This document shows positions 7,207-16,134 of a DNA stretch of 64,000 nt, piece after piece. Made by a program: the position numbers and the translations under genes. Below the pieces are notes generated by a model, which made no database searches, was not told where the DNA came from, and saw only the letters and a list, made by a program, of their open reading frames with translations. The stretch is from SZAS-79 sp965279075 (GTDB taxonomy: Bacteria; Pseudomonadota; Gammaproteobacteria; Burkholderiales; SG8-39), in assembly GCA_965279075.1 (NCBI GenBank), contig CBDIHI010000009.1, forward strand, positions 186,001-250,000, in the 5' to 3' direction. How positions within the stretch are numbered: position 1 is the stretch's first letter; every line of letters starts with the position of its first letter.

Positions 7207-8538
7207 TTACTTTTTCATCGCGTCGGCTTTGGGTGCCTCGGCCGCCTTGGGGGCGTCCTTGGCCGCGTCCGCCGCGGCCGGGGCCGCAGGTGCCGCTGCG
7301 GGCGCCGGGGCCATCATCGCGATGAAGTCTGCGATCGGGATGGTCTTGCCGCTCTTGATCACCGCTATTGGCTCGATCTTGCCGGACTTCATCGTGAAGA
7401 TCGTCATCTCCGGATCCTTGCGGTCGCCCTTTTCATCGAAGGCGATCGGGCCGGTGGCGCCCTTGTATTCGATCTTGGCGAGCTCGGGCAGGTATTTGGC
7501 CGGGTCGGGCGAGTTGGCTTTCTTGATCGCCTCGATCAGCAGCTTGGCCGCATCGTAAGTGAACGGCGAGTAGAGGATCGGGTCGACGTTGAACTTCTTC
7601 TTGTAGTTGTCGAGGAACGCCTTGTCCGCTGCGACCACGGGAATGCCCGCCTGCGAGCACAGGAGCCCTTCGGCCGCGTCGCCCGCGAGCTTGGCCATCT
7701 CCTCCGTGCACGCGCCATCGCCGAACGAGAACACGGCCTTGATGCCGAGTTCGCGGCCCTGCTTCACCAGCGGCCCGCCGGTGGCGTCCATGCCGCCGTA
7801 GAAGATCGCGTCGGGCTTCTTGCCCTTGACCTTGGTCAGCACGGCCTTCCAGTCGGTGGTCTTGTCGGTACCCTTCTCGCGCGGCAGCACCTTGATCTTG
7901 GCGGCCGTGAGGGTCTTCTCGACCTCGTTGGCGAGGCCCTCGCCGTAGGCGGTGGCGTCGTCGATGATGGCGACCGTCTTGGGCTTGGAATTCGCCGCGA
8001 GGTAGCTCGCGATCGCCGGGCCCTGCTGGTCGTCGCGGCCGACGACGCGGAACTGGTTCTTGAAGCCCTGCTCGGTGAGCTTGGGGTTGGTCGCCGAACC
8101 CGAGATCACCGGGATGTTGCCCTGGTTGTAGATCGCGGAAGCGGGGATCGAAGTACCCGAGTTCAGGTGGCCGACCACGCCGGCGACCTTCGCGTCGACG
8201 AGTTTCTGAGCGACCGTGGTACCGACCTTGGGGTCGGCCTGGTCGTCTTCGGCGACCAGCACGAACTTCGCGTCCTTGCCGTCGATCTTGATCTTTGCGG
8301 CGTTGGCTTCCTCGACGGCCATCTTCGCGCCGTTCTCGTTGTCCTTGCCGAGGTGGGCGATGCCGCCGGTCATCGGTCCGACGTGGCCGATCTTGATCTC
8401 GATCGAGGGCGGGGGCTTGGGCGCCTCGACGGCCTTGGCGGGCTCGGGCTTCTTTTCCTCGCCGCACCCGCCGAGGGCGAGCAGGGCGGCGGCAGTGGCC
8501 GTGGCGATCAGCGTGAGCGAAAGCTTGGATTGGTGCAT
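7207..8538 (-). CDS. Branched-chain amino acid type ABC transporter substrate-binding lipoprotein LivK-like
   Basis: A 443-residue periplasmic binding protein. A type II signal peptide ends at the lipobox LGGC with C25 as the lipidated residue. The mature part is a type I periplasmic binding fold, with IEIKIGHVGPMTGGIAHLGKDNENG at its start and VVGHLNSGTSIPASAIYNQG as the ligand-lobe motif (each read as two adjacent pieces). Unusually, the C-terminus carries a tail of about 35 residues rich in Ala, Pro and Lys (from APAPAAAP to the final MKK). GGGAGG lies just before the ATG at 8538. It heads the livKHMGF operon. Confidence 0.9.
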   Translation of the reverse strand: MHQSKLSLTLIATATAAALLALGGCGEEKKPEPAKAVEAPKPPPSIEIKIGHVGPMTGGIAHLGKDNENGAKMAVEEANAAKIKIDGKDAKFVLVAEDDQADPKVGTTVAQKLVDAKVAGVVGHLNSGTSIPASAIYNQGNIPVISGSATNPKLTEQGFKNQFRVVGRDDQQGPAIASYLAANSKPKTVAIIDDATAYGEGLANEVEKTLTAAKIKVLPREKGTDKTTDWKAVLTKVKGKKPDAIFYGGMDATGGPLVKQGRELGIKAVFSFGDGACTEEMAKLAGDAAEGLLCSQAGIPVVAADKAFLDNYKKKFNVDPILYSPFTYDAAKLLIEAIKKANSPDPAKYLPELAKIEYKGATGPIAFDEKGDRKDPEMTIFTMKSGKIEPIAVIKSGKTIPIADFIAMMAPAPAAAPAAPAAADAAKDAPKAAEAPKADAMKK

Positions 8539-8615
8539 ACGTCCTCCCAGGGGCGTGAGCTAATGAGCGAGGGTAGAAAGCGGCAATGATATCCGCGCGC
8601 CGCTGGGAGGGGCAA

Positions 8616-8647
8616 TAAAAAAGCCGGGCGGGGCCCGGCTTTTTTTG
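8616..8647 (-). terminator. Intrinsic terminator after the cytochrome c gene
   Basis: A run of A, then GCCGGG, a short loop, CCCGGC and a run of seven T form a near-symmetric hairpin. On the minus strand it ends the cytochrome c transcript. It separates that gene from livK and could act in both directions. Confidence 0.8.
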
Positions 8648-8660
8648 CCTCGAAACGTGG

Positions 8661-8972
8661 TTACTTCGTGGACAGGATCCACTTCACTAGCGCCTTGACG
8701 TCGGCGTCGGGCACCTTCTCGTTCGGCGGCATCGGGATCTGGCCCCAGGCGCCCGTCCCGCCCTTCTTGACCTTGTCGAACAGCTTGGTTTCGGCGGCCT
8801 TGTCCGCCTTGTACTTGGCGGCGACGTCATGATACGAGGGGCCGACGAGCTTCTTGTCGAGCGCGTGGCAGGTCAGGCACATGTACTTCTTGGCCAGCTC
8901 GTCGCTCGCCTGCGCGGGCAGGGCAAGCACTGCGCCGGCAGCGGCGGTCAGGATCAGGGTGGTGAATTTCAT
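8661..8972 (-). CDS. Class I c-type cytochrome (small, periplasmic)
   Basis: A 103-residue monohaem cytochrome. A signal peptide (to about LPAQA, residue 22) precedes the haem motif C32-L-T-C35-H36. The distal methionine is probably in WGQIPMPPNEKVPDADV, the pattern of cytochrome c8/c551-type electron carriers. The start at 8972 is preceded by AAGGAGCATCC, a good ribosome binding site, so the longer in-frame start at 8993 is rejected. It appears monocistronic, with its own terminator. It would shuttle electrons between periplasmic or membrane redox enzymes; the partner is not shown by context. Confidence 0.9.
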   Translation of the reverse strand: MKFTTLILTAAAGAVLALPAQASDELAKKYMCLTCHALDKKLVGPSYHDVAAKYKADKAAETKLFDKVKKGGTGAWGQIPMPPNEKVPDADVKALVKWILSTK

Positions 8973-9061
8973 GGATGCTCCTTGGAATCGCAATTTGTAA
9001 TGAAAGCGCGTATCGGGTTCTGTCCGGGCGGTAATTTACCCTGCCGCCCCTTGCCTGTCAT

Positions 9062-11101
9062 TCACCGCCCAACGGCCTGTTTGCAGGTTTTCTTCAGGGT
9101 TTCGAGATCGGAAACCGGCAGCAGGCATGTAACGCCCTGGCATACCCATGCGTTGACCGGCTTTTCCGGGGCGGAATTGTCCACAGGCTTGTCGAGCACG
9201 GGAGGGAGCCCTTCCGCCTCCGCCGGGATGGCCAGCACCAGGGTCGCCGGCCAATGCTCCCGGGCCAGCGGCCCGGTCCAGGCCGGCAGCGCCGCGGCCT
9301 CGCCACGCAGGATCACCGTGGTCGGCGGGGCAATGCACTCCTCCAGCGCGATCATCATCGATCCGAACCCGGACGGGTACTCCTTCATCGTCGGGTAGAA
9401 GGCCTCCAGCGTGCGCTCGGCAGCGGCGCGATAGCGCTCCTCGCCGGTCAGCGCGGCCAGCCTTTGAAGCGCGAAAGCCGCCACACCGTTGCCCGAGGGC
9501 GTGGCGTTGTCGTGGCCGGGCCTCGGCCGGTGGATCAGCTGCTCGTGGTCGCGCCCGGTGAAGTAGAACCCGCCGGATTCCGGGTCCTCGAACTGCTCGA
9601 GGAGCGTATCGGCCACCTCCTCGGCGAACTCCAGCAGGCTGGCGTCGAATTCGGCCTGCAGCAGTTCGATCGCCGCATCGACCAGGAACGCGTAGTCGTC
9701 GAGGTAGGCGTTGAGGTGGGCCCGGCCATCCTTGAAGGTGGCAAAGAGCCGGCCGTCCTTCCACATCGTGCCGCGGATGAAATCGAGGGCCCGCCGCGCG
9801 GACTCGATCCACTCCGAGCGCCCGAACACGCGTCCGGCGCGGGCCATGCCGCGGATCATCAGCGCATTCCACGACACCAGCACCTTCTCGTCGCGGCCGG
9901 GACGGATGCGCTTCTCGCGCGCGGCGAGGAGTTTCGCGCGCGCCGACGCGTAGAGCGCGGCGTCCTCAGGCTCCCGCGCGGCCACGAGGTGCCAGTGCTT
10001 GTCTTCGAAGTTCGGCGGCCCGTCGAGCCCGCTCGCGCGGACGAACACGGTGTGCTCTTCTGGCGACAGCAGGTCCTCGACCTCGTCCTGGTCCCAGACG
10101 TAGAACTTGCCCTCCACGCCTTCGGAATCGGCGTCGAGGCTGGAGTAGTAGCCGCCCCCGGGCGACTGCATCTCGCGCATCACCCAGGCCGCGGTCTCGG
10201 CGGCCACGCGCGCGTAGAGCGGCTTGCCGGTCGCGACGTGCGCGTCGGCCAGCAGGAACAACAGCGGGCCGTTGTCGTACAGCATCTTCTCGAAATGCGG
10301 GATGGTCCACGTTGCGTCGGTGCTGTAGCGGCAGAACCCCCCGCCGAGCTGGTCGTAGATCCCGCCGAGCGCCATGCGCTCAAGCGTGAGGTCCGCCATG
10401 CCCAGCGCCTGGCCGTCGCCGTCGTGCGCGTAGCGCCGCAGGCACAGCTCGATGTCCGTCGGGTGCGGAAACTTGGGCGCTTCGCCCCACCCGCCCGAAT
10501 CGGGGTCGAAGTTCTCGCGCAGGTTGGCCATCGCCTCGGCGATCGGCTGCGGGTCGAAGTCGGACACATGCGCCGTCACGCCGGACGCGCCGCGGGACTG
10601 CATGCGCGAGAACGCGAGGCGCACCTGCTCGCCTTGCGCATCCACTTCCTCGCGGCGCTCCCGCCAGATCGCGGCGACTCGCTCGAGCACCTCGGGGAAT
10701 CCCGGCAGCCCGTAGCGTCCCTTCGGGGGGAAATACGTGCCGCCGAAAAACGGCGTTCCGTCCGGCGCGAGGAACATCGTAAGCGGCCAGCCGCCGCCCT
10801 TCTGCACGAGCATCTGGTGCGCCGTCTGGTAGATCTGGTCTATGTCGGGGCGCTCCTCGCGGTCCACCTTGATGTTCACGAACAGCGTGTTCATCAGTGC
10901 CGCGGTCTTGTCGTCCTCGAAGCTTTCGTGGGCCATCACGTGGCACCAGTGGCACGCCGAATAACCGACCGACAGCAGGATCGGCCGATCCTCTTCGCGC
11001 GCTTTCGCAAGGGCTTCCCCGCCCCACGGGTACCACTCGACCGGGTTGCCGGCGTGTTGCTGGAGGTAGGGGGAGGTTTCCTGCGCGAGGCGGTTCGTCA
11101 T
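9062..11101 (-). CDS. Thioredoxin domain-containing protein, YyaL/DUF255 (SSP411-like) family
   Basis: A 679-residue cytosolic protein. The N-terminal DUF255 domain is thioredoxin-like, with NRLAQETSPYLQQHAGNPVE split over residues 3-22 and a C50-H-W-C53 active-site-like motif (SACHWCHVM). The following alpha/alpha toroid resembles N-acylglucosamine 2-epimerase or six-hairpin glycosidases (GGIYDQLGGGFCRYSTD, then HFEKMLYDNGPLL). The family is conserved from bacteria to animals but its reaction is not established. The ATG at 11101 begins the conserved MTNRLAQETS; it is 45 bases from the divergent DUF924 start. Confidence 0.88.
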   Translation of the reverse strand: MTNRLAQETSPYLQQHAGNPVEWYPWGGEALAKAREEDRPILLSVGYSACHWCHVMAHESFEDDKTAALMNTLFVNIKVDREERPDIDQIYQTAHQMLVQKGGGWPLTMFLAPDGTPFFGGTYFPPKGRYGLPGFPEVLERVAAIWRERREEVDAQGEQVRLAFSRMQSRGASGVTAHVSDFDPQPIAEAMANLRENFDPDSGGWGEAPKFPHPTDIELCLRRYAHDGDGQALGMADLTLERMALGGIYDQLGGGFCRYSTDATWTIPHFEKMLYDNGPLLFLLADAHVATGKPLYARVAAETAAWVMREMQSPGGGYYSSLDADSEGVEGKFYVWDQDEVEDLLSPEEHTVFVRASGLDGPPNFEDKHWHLVAAREPEDAALYASARAKLLAAREKRIRPGRDEKVLVSWNALMIRGMARAGRVFGRSEWIESARRALDFIRGTMWKDGRLFATFKDGRAHLNAYLDDYAFLVDAAIELLQAEFDASLLEFAEEVADTLLEQFEDPESGGFYFTGRDHEQLIHRPRPGHDNATPSGNGVAAFALQRLAALTGEERYRAAAERTLEAFYPTMKEYPSGFGSMMIALEECIAPPTTVILRGEAAALPAWTGPLAREHWPATLVLAIPAEAEGLPPVLDKPVDNSAPEKPVNAWVCQGVTCLLPVSDLETLKKTCKQAVGR

Positions 11102-11146
11102 ATGAAATTCAAATCGCAAATCGGGGTCAGAGTAAGATTATCCGCC

Positions 11147-11710
11147 ATGGAGACTGCGGCCGAAGTGTTGAAGTTCTGGTTCGGCGATGCGCCGGGCGAG
11201 CGCCGCAAGGCATGGTTCACCAAAGACCCTGCGTTCGATGCGGAGATCCACAGCCGGTTCCTCGACCTGCACGAAGCCGCCGCGCGTGGCGAACTGAATG
11301 GCTGGAATCAGGCCGCCGACACCGCCCTCGCGCTGATCGTGCTGGCGGACCAATTCCCGCGCAACATGTTCCGGGGCGAAGCGCGCGCCTTCGCCTCCGA
11401 CCCGATTGCCCTTGCGACGGCCAACCATGTCATCGCCCGAGGTTGGGACGCCGCGATGCGCCCGGTCGAGCGCATGTTCGTTTACCTGCCGTTCGAGCAC
11501 AGCGAAGTGGTGGCCGACCAGGAGCGCTCGCTGGAGCTGTTCGCGCCGCTGGGTGCGTTCGAGCCCACGAAGGACACGCCCGACTACGCGCGGCGGCACT
11601 GGGAGATCGTGAAGCGATTCGGGCGCTTTCCCCACCGCAACGCAGCGCTGGGACGGCCCGACACGCCCGGGGAAGCCGAATTCCTCAAGCGGCCGGGGTC
11701 GTCCTTCTAG
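11147..11710 (+). CDS. DUF924 family protein
   Basis: A 187-residue protein of the DUF924 family. It begins METAAEVLKFWFGD and carries the family motifs ALALIVLADQFPRNMFRG, HSEVVADQERSLELF and the terminal FGRFPHRNAALGR. The fold is predicted to be helical and TPR-like; no biochemical role is established. The start at 11147 is taken from homology, since the reading frame is open far upstream only because it shadows the divergent DUF255 gene. It ends four bases before the convergent ilvD end. Confidence 0.87.
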   Translation: METAAEVLKFWFGDAPGERRKAWFTKDPAFDAEIHSRFLDLHEAAARGELNGWNQAADTALALIVLADQFPRNMFRGEARAFASDPIALATANHVIARGWDAAMRPVERMFVYLPFEHSEVVADQERSLELFAPLGAFEPTKDTPDYARRHWEIVKRFGRFPHRNAALGRPDTPGEAEFLKRPGSSF

Positions 11711-11713
11711 TGC

Positions 11714-13402
11714 TCAATCGTCGTGGTCGGTGATCGCGCCCTTGCTCGCGGTCGAGACCAGCTTCACGTACTTGCCAAGCAGCCCGCGCGTGTAGCGGGG
11801 CTTGGGCTGCTTCCACTTCTTCCTGCGTGCCGCGATCTCTTTCGCCGGGACATTCAGCTGGATCAGCTGCTTTTTCGCGTCGATCGTGATCGAGTCGCCC
11901 TCCTTCACCAGCGCGATCGTGCCGCCGACGAAAGCCTCCGGCGCGACGTGGCCGACCACCATCCCCCAGGTGCCGCCGGAGAACCGCCCGTCGGTCAGAA
12001 GGCCCACATCTTCGCCAAGTCCCTGGCCGATCAAAGCAGAAGTAGGCGCTAGCATTTCCTGCATGCCAGGCCCTCCCTTGGGTCCCTCGTAGCGGATCAC
12101 CACCACGTCGCCCTTCCTGATCTTCTTGGCCATGATGGCCTTCATGCAGGCGGGCTCGGAATCGAACACGCGGGCCGGGCCCGTGATGGTCGGGTTCTTG
12201 AGGCCCGTGATCTTCGCGACGCAGCCTTCGGTGGCGAGGTTGCCTTTGAGGATGGCGAGGTGGCCCTGTTTGTAGATCGGGTTGCTGAACGGCCGGATCA
12301 CATCCTGGTCCTTGCGCGGCTGGGCGGGAATGTTCTTCAGTTCCTCGGTCATGGTCTTGCCGGTGATCGTCATGCAGTCGCCATGCAGGAGGCCGTTCTC
12401 GAGCAGGATCTTCAGCACCTGCGGCACGCCGCCGGCGCGGTGGAAGTCCACGGCCACGTACTTGCCCGAAGGCTTCAGGTCGCACAGCACCGGCACCCTG
12501 CGGCGCACGCGCTCGAAGTCGTCGATCGTCCATTTCACTTCGGCCGCAGCGGCGATGGCGAGGAAGTGCAGCACGGCATTGGTCGAACCGCCGGTCGCCA
12601 TCACGAGCGCGACTGCGTTCTCGATGGACTTGCGCGTGATGATCCTGCGCGGGCGCAGGTTCATCTTGATCGCATTGACGAGGACTTTCGCCGAAGCGGC
12701 GGCGGAATCGGCCTTCTCCGCGTCGGGCGAGGCCATCTGCGAGGAGCCCATCAGGCTCATGCCGAGCGCCTCGAAGGACGAGGACATCGTGTTGGCGGTG
12801 AACATGCCGCCGCACGCGCCGACCGACGGGCAGGCGTTGCGCTCGATGCCGTCGTAGTCCTGCTTGGACATTTTGCCGGCCGCGAAGGCGCCCACGGCCT
12901 CGAACACCGAGACGACCGTCAGGTCCACACCCTTCCATTTGCCCGGCTTGATCGTGCCGGCATAGACGTAGATCGCGGGCACGTTCATGCGCGCGATCGC
13001 CATCATGCCGCCGGGCATGTTCTTGTCGCAGCCGCCGACCACCAGCGCGCCGTCCATGGCCTGGCCGTTGACCGAGGTCTCGATCGCGTCTGCAATGACC
13101 TCGCGCGAAACGAGCGAGTACTTCATCGCCTCGGTGCCCATGCCGATGCCGTCGGTGATCGTCGGCACGCCGAACATCTGCGGCTTCGCGCCCGAGCGCT
13201 CCAGGGCCTCGATCGCACGGTCGACCAGCGGCTGGATGCCGGCGTTGCACGGGTTCAGCGTCGAGTGGCCGTTGGCCACCCCGACGATGGGCTTGTCGAA
13301 GTCGCCGTCCTTGAACCCGACGGCGCGCAGCATCGCGCGGTTGGGTGCGCGGGCGACGCCGCCGGTGATGGATTTGGAACGCCAGTTCTTCTGCTCAGCC
13401 AT
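11714..13402 (-). CDS. ilvD: Dihydroxy-acid dehydratase
   Basis: A 562-residue enzyme that dehydrates 2,3-dihydroxyisovalerate and 2,3-dihydroxymethylvalerate to the 2-keto acids of valine and isoleucine synthesis. It has the conserved cysteine motifs for the Fe-S cluster: HSTLNPCNAG, GGCDKNMPGG and NACPSVGACGGMFTANTM, plus the substrate/metal region GRFSGGTWGMVVGH near the C-terminus. Full length for the family. A GGAGG lies just before the ATG. No other ilv gene is in the window, although an importer of the branched-chain type lies a few kb away; that proximity may be chance. Confidence 0.96.
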   Translation of the reverse strand: MAEQKNWRSKSITGGVARAPNRAMLRAVGFKDGDFDKPIVGVANGHSTLNPCNAGIQPLVDRAIEALERSGAKPQMFGVPTITDGIGMGTEAMKYSLVSREVIADAIETSVNGQAMDGALVVGGCDKNMPGGMMAIARMNVPAIYVYAGTIKPGKWKGVDLTVVSVFEAVGAFAAGKMSKQDYDGIERNACPSVGACGGMFTANTMSSSFEALGMSLMGSSQMASPDAEKADSAAASAKVLVNAIKMNLRPRRIITRKSIENAVALVMATGGSTNAVLHFLAIAAAAEVKWTIDDFERVRRRVPVLCDLKPSGKYVAVDFHRAGGVPQVLKILLENGLLHGDCMTITGKTMTEELKNIPAQPRKDQDVIRPFSNPIYKQGHLAILKGNLATEGCVAKITGLKNPTITGPARVFDSEPACMKAIMAKKIRKGDVVVIRYEGPKGGPGMQEMLAPTSALIGQGLGEDVGLLTDGRFSGGTWGMVVGHVAPEAFVGGTIALVKEGDSITIDAKKQLIQLNVPAKEIAARRKKWKQPKPRYTRGLLGKYVKLVSTASKGAITDHDD

Positions 13403-13429
13403 GGATGTCCTCCTGTTTGATTTCCGGTT

Positions 13430-14356
13430 TCACGCGCCGGTTTCAGCCGGCGGCGATGATAGCAAGCGGCGGGGTGCGGCGAGCGCGAGCAACGCGCCCC
13501 CGACCACCAGGGCGAAGCCCGCCGCATGGAACAGATGCACGTGCTCGCCGAGCAGCAGCACCGCGAACAGGCTCGCAAACACGGGCATCAGGTGTACCAG
13601 CACGCCGGCGCGGACGGCACCCATGCGGCTGACGGCGTAGTTGTAGCAAAGCATCGCGCCCAGCGTCGGCCCGAGGCCGATGTAGGCGACGGCGAGCAGC
13701 GTCGTCCCGTCGAGCCGGGGCGGATGCACGACCACCGCCTCTACGAGTACCAATGGCAGGCACACCGCCGTGCCGAGCGCCGCGATCACCGCAACGAGCG
13801 CCGGAGGTGAAAGCGCCGCCGGACGGTCGGCGAGGTTGAGGGTGTAGAACGCCCACTGGACCATGCCGGCGAACAGCACGAGGTCCCCGAGGTTGAACGC
13901 CAGGGCGAGCGCCTGCTCGAGCGACCCCTGGAACAGGATCACGAGCACCCCGGCCATGGAAACTGCGATGCCAAGCGCCTCGGCGGTGCGGATCGCCTTC
14001 CCCCAGAACAGCGCGCCCAGCACGAGGATCAGCACGGGAATCGCGGAGTTGAAGAGCCCCAGGTTCACGGCGGACGACCACTCGAGGCCCTTGTAGATCA
14101 CCACGCTTTGCGGCGCGCTGGCGAGGAGCGCCAGCAGGAGCAGCGTCCTCCAGCGGGTGCGCAGCGCCTCGGCGACCTGCCGCCGCTCCGGCCACACGAA
14201 AGGCGCGAGCGCCACGAGCACGACGAACCAGCGCGACCAGGCGAGCGCGACCGGAGGGACGGCGTCGAGGACGAGGCGCGAGATCGAGGGATTGCTGCCC
14301 CACAGGGCCATGGTGATGACCAGGGCGCCGTAGGCCGGCCATAAGGGGCGTTTCAT
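13430..14356 (-). CDS. EamA/DMT family transporter
   Basis: A 308-residue inner-membrane protein with about ten hydrophobic helices arranged as two EamA repeats. The first contains LVITMALWGSNPSISRLVLD and the second LVLFAGMVQWAFYTLNLADR. The C-terminal YIGLGPTLGAMLCYNYAVSR and LMPVFASLFAVLLLGEHVHL are the classic second-repeat motifs. Such proteins export or exchange amino acids, nucleotide sugars or other metabolites. It is divergent from a LysR regulator 74 bases away, which may control it. Confidence 0.9.
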   Translation of the reverse strand: MKRPLWPAYGALVITMALWGSNPSISRLVLDAVPPVALAWSRWFVVLVALAPFVWPERRQVAEALRTRWRTLLLLALLASAPQSVVIYKGLEWSSAVNLGLFNSAIPVLILVLGALFWGKAIRTAEALGIAVSMAGVLVILFQGSLEQALALAFNLGDLVLFAGMVQWAFYTLNLADRPAALSPPALVAVIAALGTAVCLPLVLVEAVVVHPPRLDGTTLLAVAYIGLGPTLGAMLCYNYAVSRMGAVRAGVLVHLMPVFASLFAVLLLGEHVHLFHAAGFALVVGGALLALAAPRRLLSSPPAETGA

Positions 14357-14430
14357 GTAGGTGCGAAGGCTACGCCCGGTGATTCATTCCCGCCAATATC
14401 ATTACCAGCCTGTTTTGATACCCTGCAGGT

Positions 14431-15330
14431 ATGGATATCCCCGACCTCCGGCAACTGCGGCAGTTCATCGCGGTGGCCGAGCACCTGCACTTCGGCCGCG
14501 CGGCGGCGGCCCTGCACATCTCGCAGCCACCGCTGTCGCGCAGCATCCAGGGCCTGGAGTCGAGGCTTGGCGCGCAGCTTTTCGAGCGCTCGCGCCGCAA
14601 AGTCGAGCTCACCGCGGCCGGCCGCTGGTACCTCGAGGAGGCACGGCAGGTGCTGGCGCGGCTCGAGCACGCGAGCCGGGCGGTGGCCGAGCAGGCCGCG
14701 GGCGGCGCCGGTACGCTCAGGATCGGCTTCGTGACGATCGCCGACTACAGCGTGCTGCCCGGGTTGCTGCAGCACTACAAGACGGCCCATCCCGGCGTGT
14801 CGCTCGCTCTGCGCGAACTGGTGACCGAGGCGCAACTCGAGGCGCTGGCCGCCGGCGACCTGGACCTGGGCTTCGTGCTGCCGCCGCTGACCGCGCGGGA
14901 CCTCGATTCGGTGGTGGTGAATCGCGAGCCGCTGGTGGCCGCGCTGCCCTCGCGTCACCGGCTCGCGCGCGAGAAAGGCCCGCTTGCGGCAAAGGCCCTC
15001 GCGCAAGAAGCCTTCGTGATGGTGCCCGCCACCCTCGCACGGGGGTTGTCGGACGTGGTGCTGGGGCTCTGCGCACGGGCCGGGTTCGTCCCCCGGGTCG
15101 CGCAGGAAGCGGTGCAGATGCAGACCGTGGTAAGCCTCGTGTCGAGCGGCCTCGGCGTGGCGATCGTGCCGGCGTCGCTGCTGAACCTGCGCCGCAGCGG
15201 CGTGGTCTACCGCCCCGTGCGCGACCCACACCCGAAGATCGAACTGCGCCTCGCGTGGCGGCGCGATGCGCGCTCCGCAGCGCTGGACCGGTTCGTGGCG
15301 CTCGCGGGTGGGGCAGACAAGGCGCCATAA
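14431..15330 (+). CDS. LysR family transcriptional regulator
   Basis: A 299-residue LysR-type regulator. The N-terminal winged helix-turn-helix contains LRQFIAVAEHLHFGRAAAAL and HISQPPLSRSIQGLESRLGA (residues 6-45 approximately). An effector-binding domain starts near GTLRIGFVTIADY. The domain resembles those of CbnR/BenM-type activators, but no ring-cleavage gene is nearby. It is divergent from the EamA transporter, the usual LysR target geometry. A 19-base gap precedes lgt on the same strand. Confidence 0.92.
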   Translation: MDIPDLRQLRQFIAVAEHLHFGRAAAALHISQPPLSRSIQGLESRLGAQLFERSRRKVELTAAGRWYLEEARQVLARLEHASRAVAEQAAGGAGTLRIGFVTIADYSVLPGLLQHYKTAHPGVSLALRELVTEAQLEALAAGDLDLGFVLPPLTARDLDSVVVNREPLVAALPSRHRLAREKGPLAAKALAQEAFVMVPATLARGLSDVVLGLCARAGFVPRVAQEAVQMQTVVSLVSSGLGVAIVPASLLNLRRSGVVYRPVRDPHPKIELRLAWRRDARSAALDRFVALAGGADKAP

Positions 15331-15348
15331 CCAAGTAACATCGCGCCC

Positions 15349-16134
15349 ATGCTCGTCCACCCCGACTTCGACCCCATCGCGATCGCCATCGGCCCGCTCG
15401 CGATCCGCTGGTACGGCCTGATGTACCTGGCCGCGTTCGGCGCGTTCTGGTTCCTGGGCACGCGCCGCATCGCGGGCGGCGCCGCGCCGGTCACCCGCAC
15501 GCAATTCGACGACCTGCTGTTCTACGGCATCCTCGGCGTGATCGCCGGGGGGCGGCTTGGGTACGTGCTGTTCTACAAGCCGGCGTACTACCTCGCGCAC
15601 CCGCTCGAAGTCTTTGCGATCTGGCAGGGGGGCATGTCCTTCCATGGCGGGTTTCTGGGTGTGCTGGTCGCGATGGCGTGGTTCTCCCGCAAGGCCGGGC
15701 TGCGCTGGCTGCCGCTGATGGACTTCGTCGCGCCGCTCGTACCGCTGGGCCTTGCCGCGGGCAGGCTGGGCAACTTCATCAACGCCGAACTGTGGGGACG
15801 CGTGACCGACGTATCGTGGGGCATGATCTTTCGCAATGGCGGCCCGCTGCCGCGGCACCCCTCGCAACTCTACGAAATGGCCGCCGAGGGCCTCGTGCTT
15901 TTCGTGTTGCTGTGGCTCTACTCGGCCAAACCCCGCCCGGCCGGCGCCGTGTCGGGCGTGTTCCTCGCCGGCTACGGGGCGGCACGCTTCGCCTGCGAGT
16001 TCACGCGCGAGCCGGACGACTTCCTCGGCCTGCTGGCGATGGGCATGAGCATGGGCCAGTGGCTGTCCGCACCGATGATCGTCGCCGGCATTGCGATGAC
16101 GACCTGGTCCTACCGGAGGGCCGCGCGCAGATGA
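15349..16134 (+). CDS. lgt: Prolipoprotein diacylglyceryl transferase
   Basis: A 261-residue inner-membrane enzyme that transfers diacylglycerol from phosphatidylglycerol to the lipobox cysteine of preprolipoproteins. Landmarks are WYGLMYLAAF in the first helices, the essential HGG in GGMSFHGGFLGVL, and the Lgt signature GRLGNFINAELWGR. Seven hydrophobic segments are visible. The opening MLVHPDFDPIAIAIGPLAIR is typical of betaproteobacterial Lgt. Its stop overlaps the start of the next gene as ATGA. Confidence 0.96.
   Translation: MLVHPDFDPIAIAIGPLAIRWYGLMYLAAFGAFWFLGTRRIAGGAAPVTRTQFDDLLFYGILGVIAGGRLGYVLFYKPAYYLAHPLEVFAIWQGGMSFHGGFLGVLVAMAWFSRKAGLRWLPLMDFVAPLVPLGLAAGRLGNFINAELWGRVTDVSWGMIFRNGGPLPRHPSQLYEMAAEGLVLFVLLWLYSAKPRPAGAVSGVFLAGYGAARFACEFTREPDDFLGLLAMGMSMGQWLSAPMIVAGIAMTTWSYRRAARR

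Noticed and set aside
6454..8589. A 711-residue reading frame on the plus strand over livH and livK
   Set aside because: It is antisense to two clear family members, is rich in Arg/His/Asp-type shadow composition and has no recognisable domain.
9254..11146. Long plus-strand extension upstream of the DUF924 gene
   Set aside because: The extension is the shadow of the YyaL/DUF255 gene; homology to DUF924 starts only at 11147.
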